From assembly GCF_900104815.1 (NCBI RefSeq), contig NZ_FNTD01000004.1, forward strand, positions 5,889,001-5,953,000: a stretch of 64,000 nt of DNA, read 5' to 3'. The DNA is from Streptomyces misionensis. Its GTDB lineage: Bacteria; Actinomycetota; Actinomycetes; Streptomycetales; Streptomycetaceae. Of this stretch, positions 27,327-34,831 are shown piece after piece. The notes under the pieces were generated by a model that saw only the letters and a list, made by a program, of their open reading frames with translations, did no database searches and was not told the origin of the DNA. The translations under genes were made by a program, and so were the position numbers. Each line of letters starts with the position of its first letter. Within the stretch, counting starts at the first letter, position 1.

Positions 27327-27738
27327 GCTGCGCCCCCTCGTCCAGGGTCGGTGGGTCGGTGGCACGGGGGTGTGCCGTCGGGAAGGGACGATCACGCCTT
27401 CCGCAGGTGCCCGGCGCGCCCTGGCCGGGCGGCTACGGTGCCGGACACCCGCGCCCGCTCTGCACAAGCGGATCGCGAGGTACCGCATGGTGCTGCGGCA
27501 CATGCAGAGCGTGATCGCGGGGTGTAAACCCGTCCTCCCCCCGCTGCATTCCCGGGAAACCTCGCCGGCGGAGAAAATCTCGCATTCCCGCCCCCGGACG
27601 CCCGTTCCCACGGCCGGGACACCGCTTACAGCCGACTTATGACCGAAAAGGGCAGGATGGAGTCACACTCCACGAACATCCCTGCCCGCGCAGGGCGCCC
27701 GGTGCGCCACGCGGGTGGACACAGGAAGGACTAGCGAC
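27327..27738. promoter_or_regulatory. cutRS upstream region with OmpR-type direct repeat
   Basis: 412 bp without a gene. At 27625-27639 CTTA occurs twice, seven bases apart (TAAG-N7-TAAG on the minus strand). Half-sites one helical turn apart are how OmpR-family regulators usually bind, so autoregulation by CutR is a reasonable guess. The cutR ribosome-binding site is AGGAAGGA at 27723-27730. Confidence 0.5.
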
Positions 27739-28392
27739 GTGCGCGTACTCGTCGTCGAGGACGAGCAACTGCTCGCCGATGCGGTGGCCACCGGACTGCG
27801 CCGGGAGGCCATGGCGGTCGACGTCGTGTACGACGGTGCGGCTGCCCTGGAGCGCATCGGCGTCAACGACTACGACGTGGTCGTCCTCGACCGCGACCTC
27901 CCCCTCGTGCACGGCGACGACGTCTGCCGCAAGATCGTCGAGCTGGGCATGCCCACCCGCGTGCTCATGCTCACCGCCTCCGGCGACGTCAGCGACCGCG
28001 TCGAGGGCCTGGAGATCGGTGCGGACGACTACCTGCCCAAGCCGTTCGCGTTCAGCGAGCTGATCGCGCGCGTACGCGCCCTGGGCCGCCGCACCAGCGT
28101 GCCGCTGCCGCCCGTCCTGGAGCGCGCCGGCATCAAGCTGGACCCCAACCGCCGCGAGGTCTTCCGCGACGGCAAGGAGGTCCAGCTCGCGCCCAAGGAG
28201 TTCGCCGTCCTGGAGGTGCTCATGCGCAGCGAGGGCGCCGTCGTCTCGGCGGAGCAGCTGCTGGAGAAGGCCTGGGACGAGAACACCGACCCGTTCACCA
28301 ACGTGGTCCGGGTGACCGTGATGACCCTGCGCCGCAAACTCGGCGAGCCCCCCGTGATCGTCACCGTGCCCGGCTCCGGCTACCGGATCTGA
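27739..28392 (+). CDS. cutR: Two-component response regulator CutR
   Basis: 217 residues, the length known for Streptomyces CutR. The receiver domain has the acidic pair E7/D8, phospho-acceptor D51 (VVVLDRDLP) and LPKPF with the conserved Lys. The OmpR-type winged helix follows (LDPNRREVFRDGKEVQL to VPGSGYRI). GTG at 27739 lies eight bases after AGGAAGGA; the ORF extends 24 bases further, but that would pass the ribosome-binding site. It works with CutS, encoded six bases downstream, and has been linked to secretion and copper-related phenotypes and antibiotic production in Streptomyces. Confidence 0.94.
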   Translation: MRVLVVEDEQLLADAVATGLRREAMAVDVVYDGAAALERIGVNDYDVVVLDRDLPLVHGDDVCRKIVELGMPTRVLMLTASGDVSDRVEGLEIGADDYLPKPFAFSELIARVRALGRRTSVPLPPVLERAGIKLDPNRREVFRDGKEVQLAPKEFAVLEVLMRSEGAVVSAEQLLEKAWDENTDPFTNVVRVTVMTLRRKLGEPPVIVTVPGSGYRI

Positions 28393-28398
28393 TCCGCC

Positions 28399-29646
28399 AT
28401 GGCCGCGACACCCGCACCCCCGCAGGCGCCCCCGAAGCCCACCTGGGACCCCCGGCGGCCGCAGGCACCCTTCCCGTGGCTGCGGCCGACCATCCGCATA
28501 CGGCTCACCTTGCTGTACGGCGGGATGTTCCTGATCGCCGGCATCCTGCTGCTGTCGATCATCTACCTGCTGGCCGCGCAGGCCATCAGCACCGGCAACC
28601 AGCCGCTGTTCAAGATCGTCAGCTTCCAGGAGCTGAAGGTCTCCAGCGACAACTGCCCCGCGATCAACACCACCAGCCTGCCGCTGGCGGACTTCAACGA
28701 CGCGATCAGCCAGTGCGTGGACCACCAGCGCCAGGTCGCCCTGGACAACCTGCTCAGCCGGTCGCTGCTGGCCCTGCTGGGCCTCGCCGTGATCGCCTTC
28801 GCGTTCGGGTACGCGATGGCCGGCCGGGTGCTGTCCCCGCTCGGCCGGATCACCCGCACCGCCCGCGCGGTGGCCGGCTCCGACCTGTCCCGCCGGATCG
28901 AGCTGGACGGCCCGGACGACGAGCTCAAGGAGCTGGCGGACACCTTCGACGAGATGCTGGAGCGCCTGCAGCGGGCCTTCACCGCCCAGCAGCGCTTCGT
29001 CGGCAACGCCTCCCACGAGCTGCGCACCCCGCTCGCGATCAACCGCACGCTCCTGGAGGTCCACCTCTCCGACCCGAACGCGCCGGTGGAGCTCCAGCAG
29101 CTCGGCAAGACGCTGCTGGCCACCAACGAGCGCAGCGAACAGCTGGTCGAGGGCCTGCTGCTGCTCGCCCGCAGCGACAACCAGATCGTGGAGCGCAAAC
29201 CGGTCGACCTGGCCGAGGTGGCCACCCAGGCCATCGACCAGGTGCGGTCCGAGGCCGACGCCAAGGGCGTGGAGATCCGCGGCGAGCGCAAACCGGCCGT
29301 GGTGCAGGGCAACGGCGTGCTCCTGGAGCGGATCGCGCTGAACCTCGTCCAGAACGCGGTGCGGTACAACGTGCCCGAGGACGGCTGGGTCGAGGTGGAC
29401 ACCGAGGTCCGGCACGGACAGGCGGTGCTCACCGTCTCGAACACCGGTCCGGTGGTGCCCGCCTACGAGATCGACAACCTTTTCGAGCCCTTCAGACGGC
29501 TGCGCACGGAGCGCACGGGCAGCGACAAGGGCGTGGGTCTCGGCCTGTCCATCGTGCGGTCCGTGGCCCGCGCGCACGGCGGGCACATCGCGGCCCGGCC
29601 CCGCGAGGGCGGTGGCCTGGTGATGCATGTGACACTTCCGCTGTGA
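28399..29646 (+). CDS. cutS: Sensor histidine kinase CutS
   Basis: 415 residues. TM1 is at ~36-60 (LTLLYGGMFLIAGILLLSII), followed by an extracytoplasmic loop at ~61-110 and TM2 at ~117-135. A HAMP domain (RVLSPLGRITRTARAV), H-box NASHELRTPLA with H206, N-box NLVQNAVRYN and G-box GVGLGLSIV follow. The short sensor loop contains exactly two cysteines, C86 (SSDNCPA) and C106 (ISQCVDH), positioned to form a disulfide; redox sensing by such a pair is plausible. It starts six bases after cutR. Confidence 0.93.
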   Translation: MAATPAPPQAPPKPTWDPRRPQAPFPWLRPTIRIRLTLLYGGMFLIAGILLLSIIYLLAAQAISTGNQPLFKIVSFQELKVSSDNCPAINTTSLPLADFNDAISQCVDHQRQVALDNLLSRSLLALLGLAVIAFAFGYAMAGRVLSPLGRITRTARAVAGSDLSRRIELDGPDDELKELADTFDEMLERLQRAFTAQQRFVGNASHELRTPLAINRTLLEVHLSDPNAPVELQQLGKTLLATNERSEQLVEGLLLLARSDNQIVERKPVDLAEVATQAIDQVRSEADAKGVEIRGERKPAVVQGNGVLLERIALNLVQNAVRYNVPEDGWVEVDTEVRHGQAVLTVSNTGPVVPAYEIDNLFEPFRRLRTERTGSDKGVGLGLSIVRSVARAHGGHIAARPREGGGLVMHVTLPL

Positions 29647-30048
29647 TCCATGCCGGAAAACATCGACACACGCGAGAGATGTTCGCTCGACGCGGAATTT
29701 TCCAGGGGCCGAATGGGCTTCTCTCTGTGTGATCGATCACATGGGCGGATTTCCGGCCATGTACTGTCAGTGATCATGACAGATGGCAGAAAGCCCGGAA
29801 AGTCCTGGTTTTCAGGCCTCTTGATCACGGGAAGTACACGATGAGGCGCCTTTGAGGTGCGGTATTCGAAGCGTGTACGGTCCTCACCGCCATCCAAGCC
29901 GATCACTCTCGGGAGATCGGGTTGGGTGTCGATTGAGTAACAGCCCTTGATGTGAGGCAAAATCTCCGCCTCAGGTCGGGCACAAGTCCGGCCTCTCACG
30001 CGTTACGTGCGCTGGAGACACCGCAGACACCCAGAGGGGGAGAGCGAT
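29647..30048. promoter_or_regulatory. Region with two palindromic sites upstream of DUF4193 gene
   Basis: 402 bp of comparatively low GC without a supported gene. TGTGATCGATCACA (29728-29741) is a perfect 14-bp palindrome. CTGTCA (29764-29769) and TGACAG (29777-29782) form a second inverted repeat around TGATCA. The two centres are about 38.5 bp apart. The first resembles a shortened CRP-type half-site pair (TGTGA/TCACA) but with a 4-base spacer, so the factor is uncertain. A 64-codon frame at 29650-29844 overlaps these sites and is not believed. Confidence 0.55.
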
Positions 30049-30345
30049 ATGGCAACCGACTACGACACTCCACGCAAGACCGACGATGACGTCGACTCGG
30101 ACAGCCTGGAAGAGCTGAAGGCCCGGCGGAACGACAAGACCACCTCCGCAGTGGACGTCGACGAGTTCGAGGCCGCCGAAGGACTCGAACTGCCCGGCGC
30201 GGACCTCTCGAACGAGGAACTGGCCGTCCGGGTCCTGCCCAAGCAGCAGGACGAGTTCACCTGCATGAGCTGCTTCCTGGTCCACCACCGCAGCCAGCTG
30301 GCCCGCGAGAAGAACGGTCAGCCGATCTGCCGCGACTGCGACTGA
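30049..30345 (+). CDS. DUF4193 family zinc-ribbon-like protein
   Basis: 98 residues. The first half is highly acidic (DYDTPRKTDDDVDSDSLEEL); the C-terminal half has two CxxC pairs, FTCMSCF and PICRDCD, spaced like a zinc ribbon. The family is widespread in actinobacteria and of unknown role; RNA-polymerase or ribosome association is only a guess from size and charge. ATG at 30049 follows GAGGGGGAGAG. The next gene begins 13 bases after its stop. Confidence 0.87.
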   Translation: MATDYDTPRKTDDDVDSDSLEELKARRNDKTTSAVDVDEFEAAEGLELPGADLSNEELAVRVLPKQQDEFTCMSCFLVHHRSQLAREKNGQPICRDCD

Positions 30346-30358
30346 GGAGGGGTCGGCC

Positions 30359-31273
30359 ATGACTGGCTCGACCCCTCCCCGGAAGCGCCGCCTTTCCCTG
30401 CGGAAGGCGGACCAAGGGCCGCTCGACGGCTCATTCGGCGCGCGTGACGACGAGCGTGGCTCCCCGGACGCGGGGGGCTCGCTCGAACCGACGGCGGACC
30501 GGGCCGACCACCCGGCGCCGGAGAAGGGGCCCGCGCCCGTCGCCAGGCGACGGGTCCGGGTCATCAGTGGCAAGGCCCGGTACTACGCCCGGGAAGGCGC
30601 CCGCAGGAGCGGCTCCCGCGCCCGCGCGGGCCTGGCCCATCTCGCGGACCGGGTCATCGACATCGCCCCGCGTGTGCCCGTACGCGACCTCGCGACGCTG
30701 CGCGGACAGTTCCCGGGCCTCGGCCCCGAGGAACTGGCCGACAAGCTGGTGGCGGGAGCGGCGGCCGGCACCTCGACCATCGGGGCCGGGATCGGTGCGA
30801 TGGCGATGCTCCCCGTGCCGCCCGCCCTGCCGACCGAACTGGCCACGGAGATCACCGGGGTCGCCGCGGTCGAGCTGAAACTCATCGCGGAACTCCACGA
30901 GGTCTACGGCGTACGCCCGCCCGGCGGCCTCAAGACCCGCAGCACCGCGTACCTGACCTCCTGGTCGGGGGAGCGCGGCGTCGACGTGACGAAGCCGTCG
31001 ACCTACGACGCGGCCCTCGGCGGCCGCATGAAACGCGAACTGCGCCAGCAGATCATGAAGCGCATGGTGCGCGACATGCCGACCCTCATGCCGTTCATGG
31101 TGGGCGCCGCGGTCGGGGCGGTCCTCAACCGCCGGGACACCAGAAGACTCGCGGCCCGCATCCGCGCCGACCTGCGCAAGATCCAGGTCCCCTGGGAAGA
31201 GCTGGAGCAGCAGCCGCCCCTGGATCAGCCGGCCGAGCCGCTGAAGATGCGCGATCTGCCCGGAGAACTCTGA
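30359..31273 (+). CDS. Hypothetical protein with Gly/Ala-rich hydrophobic core (EcsC-like?)
   Basis: 304 residues, not firmly recognised. A disordered basic/acidic N-terminus (~1-85) precedes LADKLVAGAAAGTSTIGAGIG (~125-160, hydrophobic, Gly-rich) and an amphipathic stretch ELATEITGVAAVELKLIAEL. A Met-rich segment MKRMVRDMPTLMPFMVG and a second Gly/Ala helix (AAVGAVLNRRDTRRLA) follow. The order resembles EcsC-domain membrane-associated proteins, but I would not annotate beyond that. It follows DUF4193 by 13 bp and converges with DUF3093, with only 14 bp between stops. Confidence 0.7.
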   Translation: MTGSTPPRKRRLSLRKADQGPLDGSFGARDDERGSPDAGGSLEPTADRADHPAPEKGPAPVARRRVRVISGKARYYAREGARRSGSRARAGLAHLADRVIDIAPRVPVRDLATLRGQFPGLGPEELADKLVAGAAAGTSTIGAGIGAMAMLPVPPALPTELATEITGVAAVELKLIAELHEVYGVRPPGGLKTRSTAYLTSWSGERGVDVTKPSTYDAALGGRMKRELRQQIMKRMVRDMPTLMPFMVGAAVGAVLNRRDTRRLAARIRADLRKIQVPWEELEQQPPLDQPAEPLKMRDLPGEL

Positions 31274-31287
31274 CCCTCGCGGACTCC

Positions 31288-31776
31288 TCAGGCGCGGCCT
31301 TCCGGCGCGCTCGGGGCGTTCGCCTCGCGCGCCGCCTCGATCGCCGCCGCCAGCCGCTCGGGCTCCCGCGTCGACAGGTAGAGGTAAGGCGTCGGGTCGT
31401 CGGGGTCCGTGACGATCACCCGCAGCGCCCTGGGGATGTACGCGCGCAGCAGCAGGAACGCGCGGACGTCCGCCTTGTGCGTGCGCCAGGCGCGGGCCTC
31501 CTCCGGGTCCAGCACCTCCGACTCGCCCAGCGCCGACACCGGGATCTTCGCCTCGCCCGCGATCAGCGAGTCGCCCACCACGCGGATGCGCGGGGAGCCG
31601 TACGCGCTGGCGACCACCGCGGCCGCGGCCGTGCCGCCGACCAGGCCGCCGAGGATCGGCAGGGTGCCGAACGGGAACAGGATCAGGGCGAACGAGACAC
31701 CGACGAGAAGGCTGATCAGCCACCACGAGCGGGGGGCGGTGAGGCGTTCTTCGTACGGGGTGGCGGAGTGCTGCAT
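31288..31776 (-). CDS. DUF3093 membrane protein
   Basis: 162 residues. Two close transmembrane helices (~18-60: WWLISLLVGVSFALILFPFG and GTLPILGGLVGGTAAAAVV) are followed by a cytoplasmic domain with VVGDSLIAGEAKIPVSALG, the pattern of the actinobacterial DUF3093 family. Role unknown. Start: ATG at 31776; longer in-frame starts to 32046 give Arg/Pro-rich sequence. Divergent from the thioesterase. Confidence 0.85.
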   Translation of the reverse strand: MQHSATPYEERLTAPRSWWLISLLVGVSFALILFPFGTLPILGGLVGGTAAAAVVASAYGSPRIRVVGDSLIAGEAKIPVSALGESEVLDPEEARAWRTHKADVRAFLLLRAYIPRALRVIVTDPDDPTPYLYLSTREPERLAAAIEAAREANAPSAPEGRA

Positions 31777-31889
31777 GAAGCCAAGCTTGGCACGGGGAGC
31801 CCACTGGCCCGGAACCAGGGGGAGCCGGTGCGGGGCGCCGCCGGGCGGGGCGGTGGTGGGCGGCGGACGGGCGGGTAAGGTCTGCGGCT

Positions 31890-32474
31890 GTGAGTGGTAG
31901 TTCCGCAAGCCTTCAGCCCCCCGCCGACGCGGTGAAACCGGTACGGCACCCCGACGCGCCCGCGCCCGGGGAGCTTCTCGGCGCCCACTACGAACACTGT
32001 TTCGGATGCGGCCCCGGACAGCCGCACGGGCTGCACCTGGAGGCACGGGCGGGCGAGGGCGTCTCGCTGACCGCCGAGTTCACCGTCCAGCCCGCCCACC
32101 AGGGCGCCCCCGGCCTCGCGCACGGCGGAGTGCTGGCCACGGCCCTGGACGAGACCCTGGGCTCACTGAACTGGCTGCTGCGGACCATCGCCGTCACCGG
32201 CCGCCTGGAGACCGACTACGTACGGCCCGTGCCCGTCGGCACCACGCTCCACCTGGAGGCCGAGGTCACCGCCGTCGCCGGACGGAAGATCTACTCCACC
32301 GCCGTCGGCCGCCTCGACGGCCCCGAGGGTCCGGTCGCCGTCCGCGCCGACGCCCTTTTCGTCGAGGTGAAGGTCGACCACTTCGTCGACCACGGCCGCC
32401 CCGAGGAGATCCAGGCCGCGATGAGCGATCCCGACCAGGTCCGCCGGGCCCGCGCCTTCGAGGTGAACCCGTGA
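31890..32474 (+). CDS. PaaI-type hotdog-fold acyl-CoA thioesterase
   Basis: 194 residues, single hotdog domain (~30-160). HCFGCGPGQPHGLHLE and GAPGLAHGGVLATALDETLG are the motifs of the 4HBT/PaaI thioesterase family, with the catalytic Asp/Glu in LDETLG. Substrate unknown. The GTG at 31890 has TAAGGT at 31876-31881, eight bases upstream, so the mRNA is probably leaderless. The stop overlaps the dut start (GTGA). Confidence 0.88.
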   Translation: MSGSSASLQPPADAVKPVRHPDAPAPGELLGAHYEHCFGCGPGQPHGLHLEARAGEGVSLTAEFTVQPAHQGAPGLAHGGVLATALDETLGSLNWLLRTIAVTGRLETDYVRPVPVGTTLHLEAEVTAVAGRKIYSTAVGRLDGPEGPVAVRADALFVEVKVDHFVDHGRPEEIQAAMSDPDQVRRARAFEVNP

Positions 32475-33031
32475 GCCCCGCCGGCCGCGAGCCGCTCGAC
32501 GTGCTGCTCAGGCGCGTGGACCCGGACGTACCGCTTCCGGCGTACGAGCACCCCGGGGACGCCGGCGCCGATCTGCGCACCACCGAGGCGTGCGAACTGG
32601 GCCCCGGAGAGCGGGCCGTTCTGCCCACGGGGGTGTCGATCGCCCTCCCGGAGGGGTACGCGGCCTTCGTGCACCCGCGTTCCGGTCTCGCCGCCCGCTG
32701 CGGTGTCGCCCTCGTGAATGCCCCGGGGACGGTTGATGCCGGGTACCGTGGGGAGATCAAGGTGATCGTGGTGAATCTCGACCCGCGCGAGAGTGTGCGG
32801 TTCGAGCGCTTCGACCGGATCGCCCAACTGGTCGTCCAGCAGGTCGAGCGGGTCCGCTTCCAGGAGGTGGCGGAGCTTCCCGGCTCTGCGCGGGCCGAAG
32901 GGGGCTTCGGGTCCACCGGTGGCCATGCCGCGGTGGGCGACGAGAGCGGCACAAACGGCCGGTCCGCCAACAGCGGTCCGGCGGGTGGGAATCGATACGC
33001 TTCGGTCGTATCCGACCGGGAAGGACAGTGA
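32471..33031 (+). CDS. dut: dUTP diphosphatase
   Basis: 186 residues. It hydrolyses dUTP to dUMP and PPi, keeping uracil out of DNA and feeding dTMP synthesis. Trimeric dUTPase motifs appear in order: HPGDAGADL, HPRSGLAARCG, GTVDAGYRGEIKV, DRIAQLVV and GSARAEGGFGSTG (the P-loop-like fifth motif). An additional ~25-residue C-terminal tail (GDESGTNGRSANSG) exceeds the usual end. GTG at 32471 overlaps the thioesterase stop by four bases. Confidence 0.95.
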   Translation: MSPAGREPLDVLLRRVDPDVPLPAYEHPGDAGADLRTTEACELGPGERAVLPTGVSIALPEGYAAFVHPRSGLAARCGVALVNAPGTVDAGYRGEIKVIVVNLDPRESVRFERFDRIAQLVVQQVERVRFQEVAELPGSARAEGGFGSTGGHAAVGDESGTNGRSANSGPAGGNRYASVVSDREGQ

Positions 33032-33032
33032 C

Positions 33033-33797
33033 GTGTTCGGACGTCGCAACAAGAAGGGTGCCGCCGAGGACGCGGCCGGCGAGGCCGAGCAGGTCGTCGA
33101 CAGCGTCGACACCGAGGCGGACGAGGAAGCGGAGGCCGAGCGCGAGCGCGTCCGGCTGGAGCCCGGACCGCGGCCCGACGGACCGTGGGACAGCACCGAG
33201 GTGCGCGACCCGGCCGAGGGCCGGGTGGATCTCGGGGGGCTGTTCGTGCCGGGCGTGGACGGCATGGAGCTGCGGGTCGAGGTCGCCGGTGACGCGATCG
33301 TGGCCGCCACCGTCGTCCTGAACGACAGCGCCGTCCAGCTCCAGGCCTTCGCCGCGCCGAAGCGCGAGGGGATCTGGGGCGAGGTCCGCGAGGAGATCGC
33401 GTCCGGCATCACCCAGCAGGGTGGCATCGTCGACGAGGTCGAGGGCCCGCTCGGCTGGGAGCTGCGCGCCCAGGTGCCGGTCCAGCTGCCGGACGGCACC
33501 GGTGGCTTCCAGGTGGTGCGGTTCGTCGGCGTGGACGGCCCCCGCTGGTTCCTGCGCGGCGTGATCTCCGGCCAGGGCGCGGTGCAGCCGCAGGCCGCCG
33601 GGCTCCTGGAGCAGATCTTCCGGGACACGGTCGTCGTCCGCGGCGAGGGCCCGATGGCGCCCCGCGACCCGATCGTGCTCAAGCTGCCGAACGACGCGCA
33701 GATGGTTCCCGAGGGCGTGCAGCAGGAGGAGTCCTCGCGGTTCTCCGGCGGGATGGGGCAGCTGCAGCGCGGACCGGAGATCACGGAAGTCCGCTAG
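33033..33797 (+). CDS. DUF3710 family protein
   Basis: 254 residues. It begins with a short basic stretch (FGRRNKKG) and a long acidic helix (~20-45). A globular domain with VDLGGLFVPGVDGMELRVEV and a conserved GVDGPRWFLRGVISG motif follows, as in the actinobacterial DUF3710 family linked to dut and OB-fold genes. Function unknown. GTG at 33033 directly follows the dut stop, with AAGGACA about 5 bases upstream; translation is probably coupled to dut. Confidence 0.85.
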   Translation: MFGRRNKKGAAEDAAGEAEQVVDSVDTEADEEAEAERERVRLEPGPRPDGPWDSTEVRDPAEGRVDLGGLFVPGVDGMELRVEVAGDAIVAATVVLNDSAVQLQAFAAPKREGIWGEVREEIASGITQQGGIVDEVEGPLGWELRAQVPVQLPDGTGGFQVVRFVGVDGPRWFLRGVISGQGAVQPQAAGLLEQIFRDTVVVRGEGPMAPRDPIVLKLPNDAQMVPEGVQQEESSRFSGGMGQLQRGPEITEVR

Positions 33798-33867
33798 GGC
33801 CTCTCGTTTGGATCTTGCCGGGCTCGCGCGAAAGACCCTGGCGCTCCGCCTGCCCCGCAGGGGGTGT

Positions 33868-33901
33868 ACGGGCCGTGCCGTTCCGGGCGCGGCCCGTTTT
33901 T
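33868..33901 (+). terminator. Terminator after dut/DUF3710 operon
   Basis: 12-bp stem (33868-33879 with 33886-33897, one T-G pair), 6-base loop, then TTTTT. It is one of the few in the window with a real T-run. Confidence 0.9.
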
Positions 33902-34000
33902 CGCGGTCGCCGCGCGGCCGCGGGCCGATACGGCGTCCGCGCCCCTTCCGGGGCTCGTCCCGCTCGGTGATACTGGCGCCCTGCCCACGGGGGAGGCGAC

Positions 34001-34705
34001 ATGGTCATGGTGCGGGTGGAGGGCGTCCACAAGTCGTACGGGCGGGGCGCGGCCGCCGTGCACGCCCTGCGCGGGGTCTCCTTCGAAGTGCGCCCGGGTG
34101 AACTGGTGGCGCTCAAGGGGCGCTCGGGGTCCGGCAAGACCACGCTGCTCAACATCGTCGGCGGGCTCGACATCCCCGACCAGGGGCGCGTCGAGGTGGA
34201 CGGGCGGCCGCTGGGCGAGCTGGGGGAGGACGAGCTGCTGCGGCTGCGCCGGGACCGGATCGGTTTCGTCTTCCAGTCCTTCGGGCTGATCCCGATCCTC
34301 ACGGCGGCCGAGAACGTGGGCGTGCCGCTGCGGCTGCGGCGGACCGCGGTCCGTGAGCGCGAGGAGCGCGTGGAGTCGCTGCTGTCCCAGGTGGGACTGG
34401 CGGAGCACGCCGGGCAGCGCCCCGGTGAGCTGTCCGGCGGTCAGCAGCAGCGCGTCGCCATCGCCCGCGCCCTCGCCAACCGCCCGGCCCTGCTGATCGC
34501 CGACGAGCCGACCGGCCAACTGGACGCCGAGACCGGCCACGCCGTCATGGAACTCCTGCGCGCCGTCGTGCACGGCGAGTCCCCCGAGGGGGACGGCACC
34601 CCCGGCACGCCCCCCGCCATCCTGGTCGCCACCCACGACGCGACCCTCCTCGGCCTGGCCGACCGGGTGCTGGAACTCCACGACGGCGAGCTCGTGAGCC
34701 ACTGA
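34001..34705 (+). CDS. ABC transporter ATPase, LolD/MacB type, without adjacent permease
   Basis: 234 residues. Walker A GRSGSGKTTLLN, Q-loop FVFQSFGLIPIL, signature LSGGQQQRVAIARAL, Walker B ALLIADEPTGQLD and switch His in ATHDATLL are all present, so it should hydrolyse ATP. The sequence is of the MacB/LolD (FtsE-like) group that partners FtsX-type permeases, yet no permease lies on either side. Start: ATG at 34001 behind GGGGGAGG; a second ATG at 34007. A Ser/Gly/Pro insertion (GESPEGDGTPGTPP) near residue 200 is unusual. Confidence 0.9.
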   Translation: MVMVRVEGVHKSYGRGAAAVHALRGVSFEVRPGELVALKGRSGSGKTTLLNIVGGLDIPDQGRVEVDGRPLGELGEDELLRLRRDRIGFVFQSFGLIPILTAAENVGVPLRLRRTAVREREERVESLLSQVGLAEHAGQRPGELSGGQQQRVAIARALANRPALLIADEPTGQLDAETGHAVMELLRAVVHGESPEGDGTPGTPPAILVATHDATLLGLADRVLELHDGELVSH

Positions 34706-34831
34706 CGGCCCGGACCACCATCAGGGTTCCGTCAAAGACACCCCGCCTTCCCCGTCTCGTCCGCTTTGTCCGCATCGTTGGCCGTAAGGTCGACGCTGCG
34801 TACACACGGGTCACCGGAAGACAATGGAGCC

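Noticed and set aside
29728..29741. Streptomyces Crp site
   Set aside because: The half-sites fit, but the spacing (4 rather than 6 between TGTGA and TCACA) does not.
29650..29844. 64-codon frame after cutS
   Set aside because: No ribosome-binding site; overlaps two palindromic operators; composition is not coding-like.
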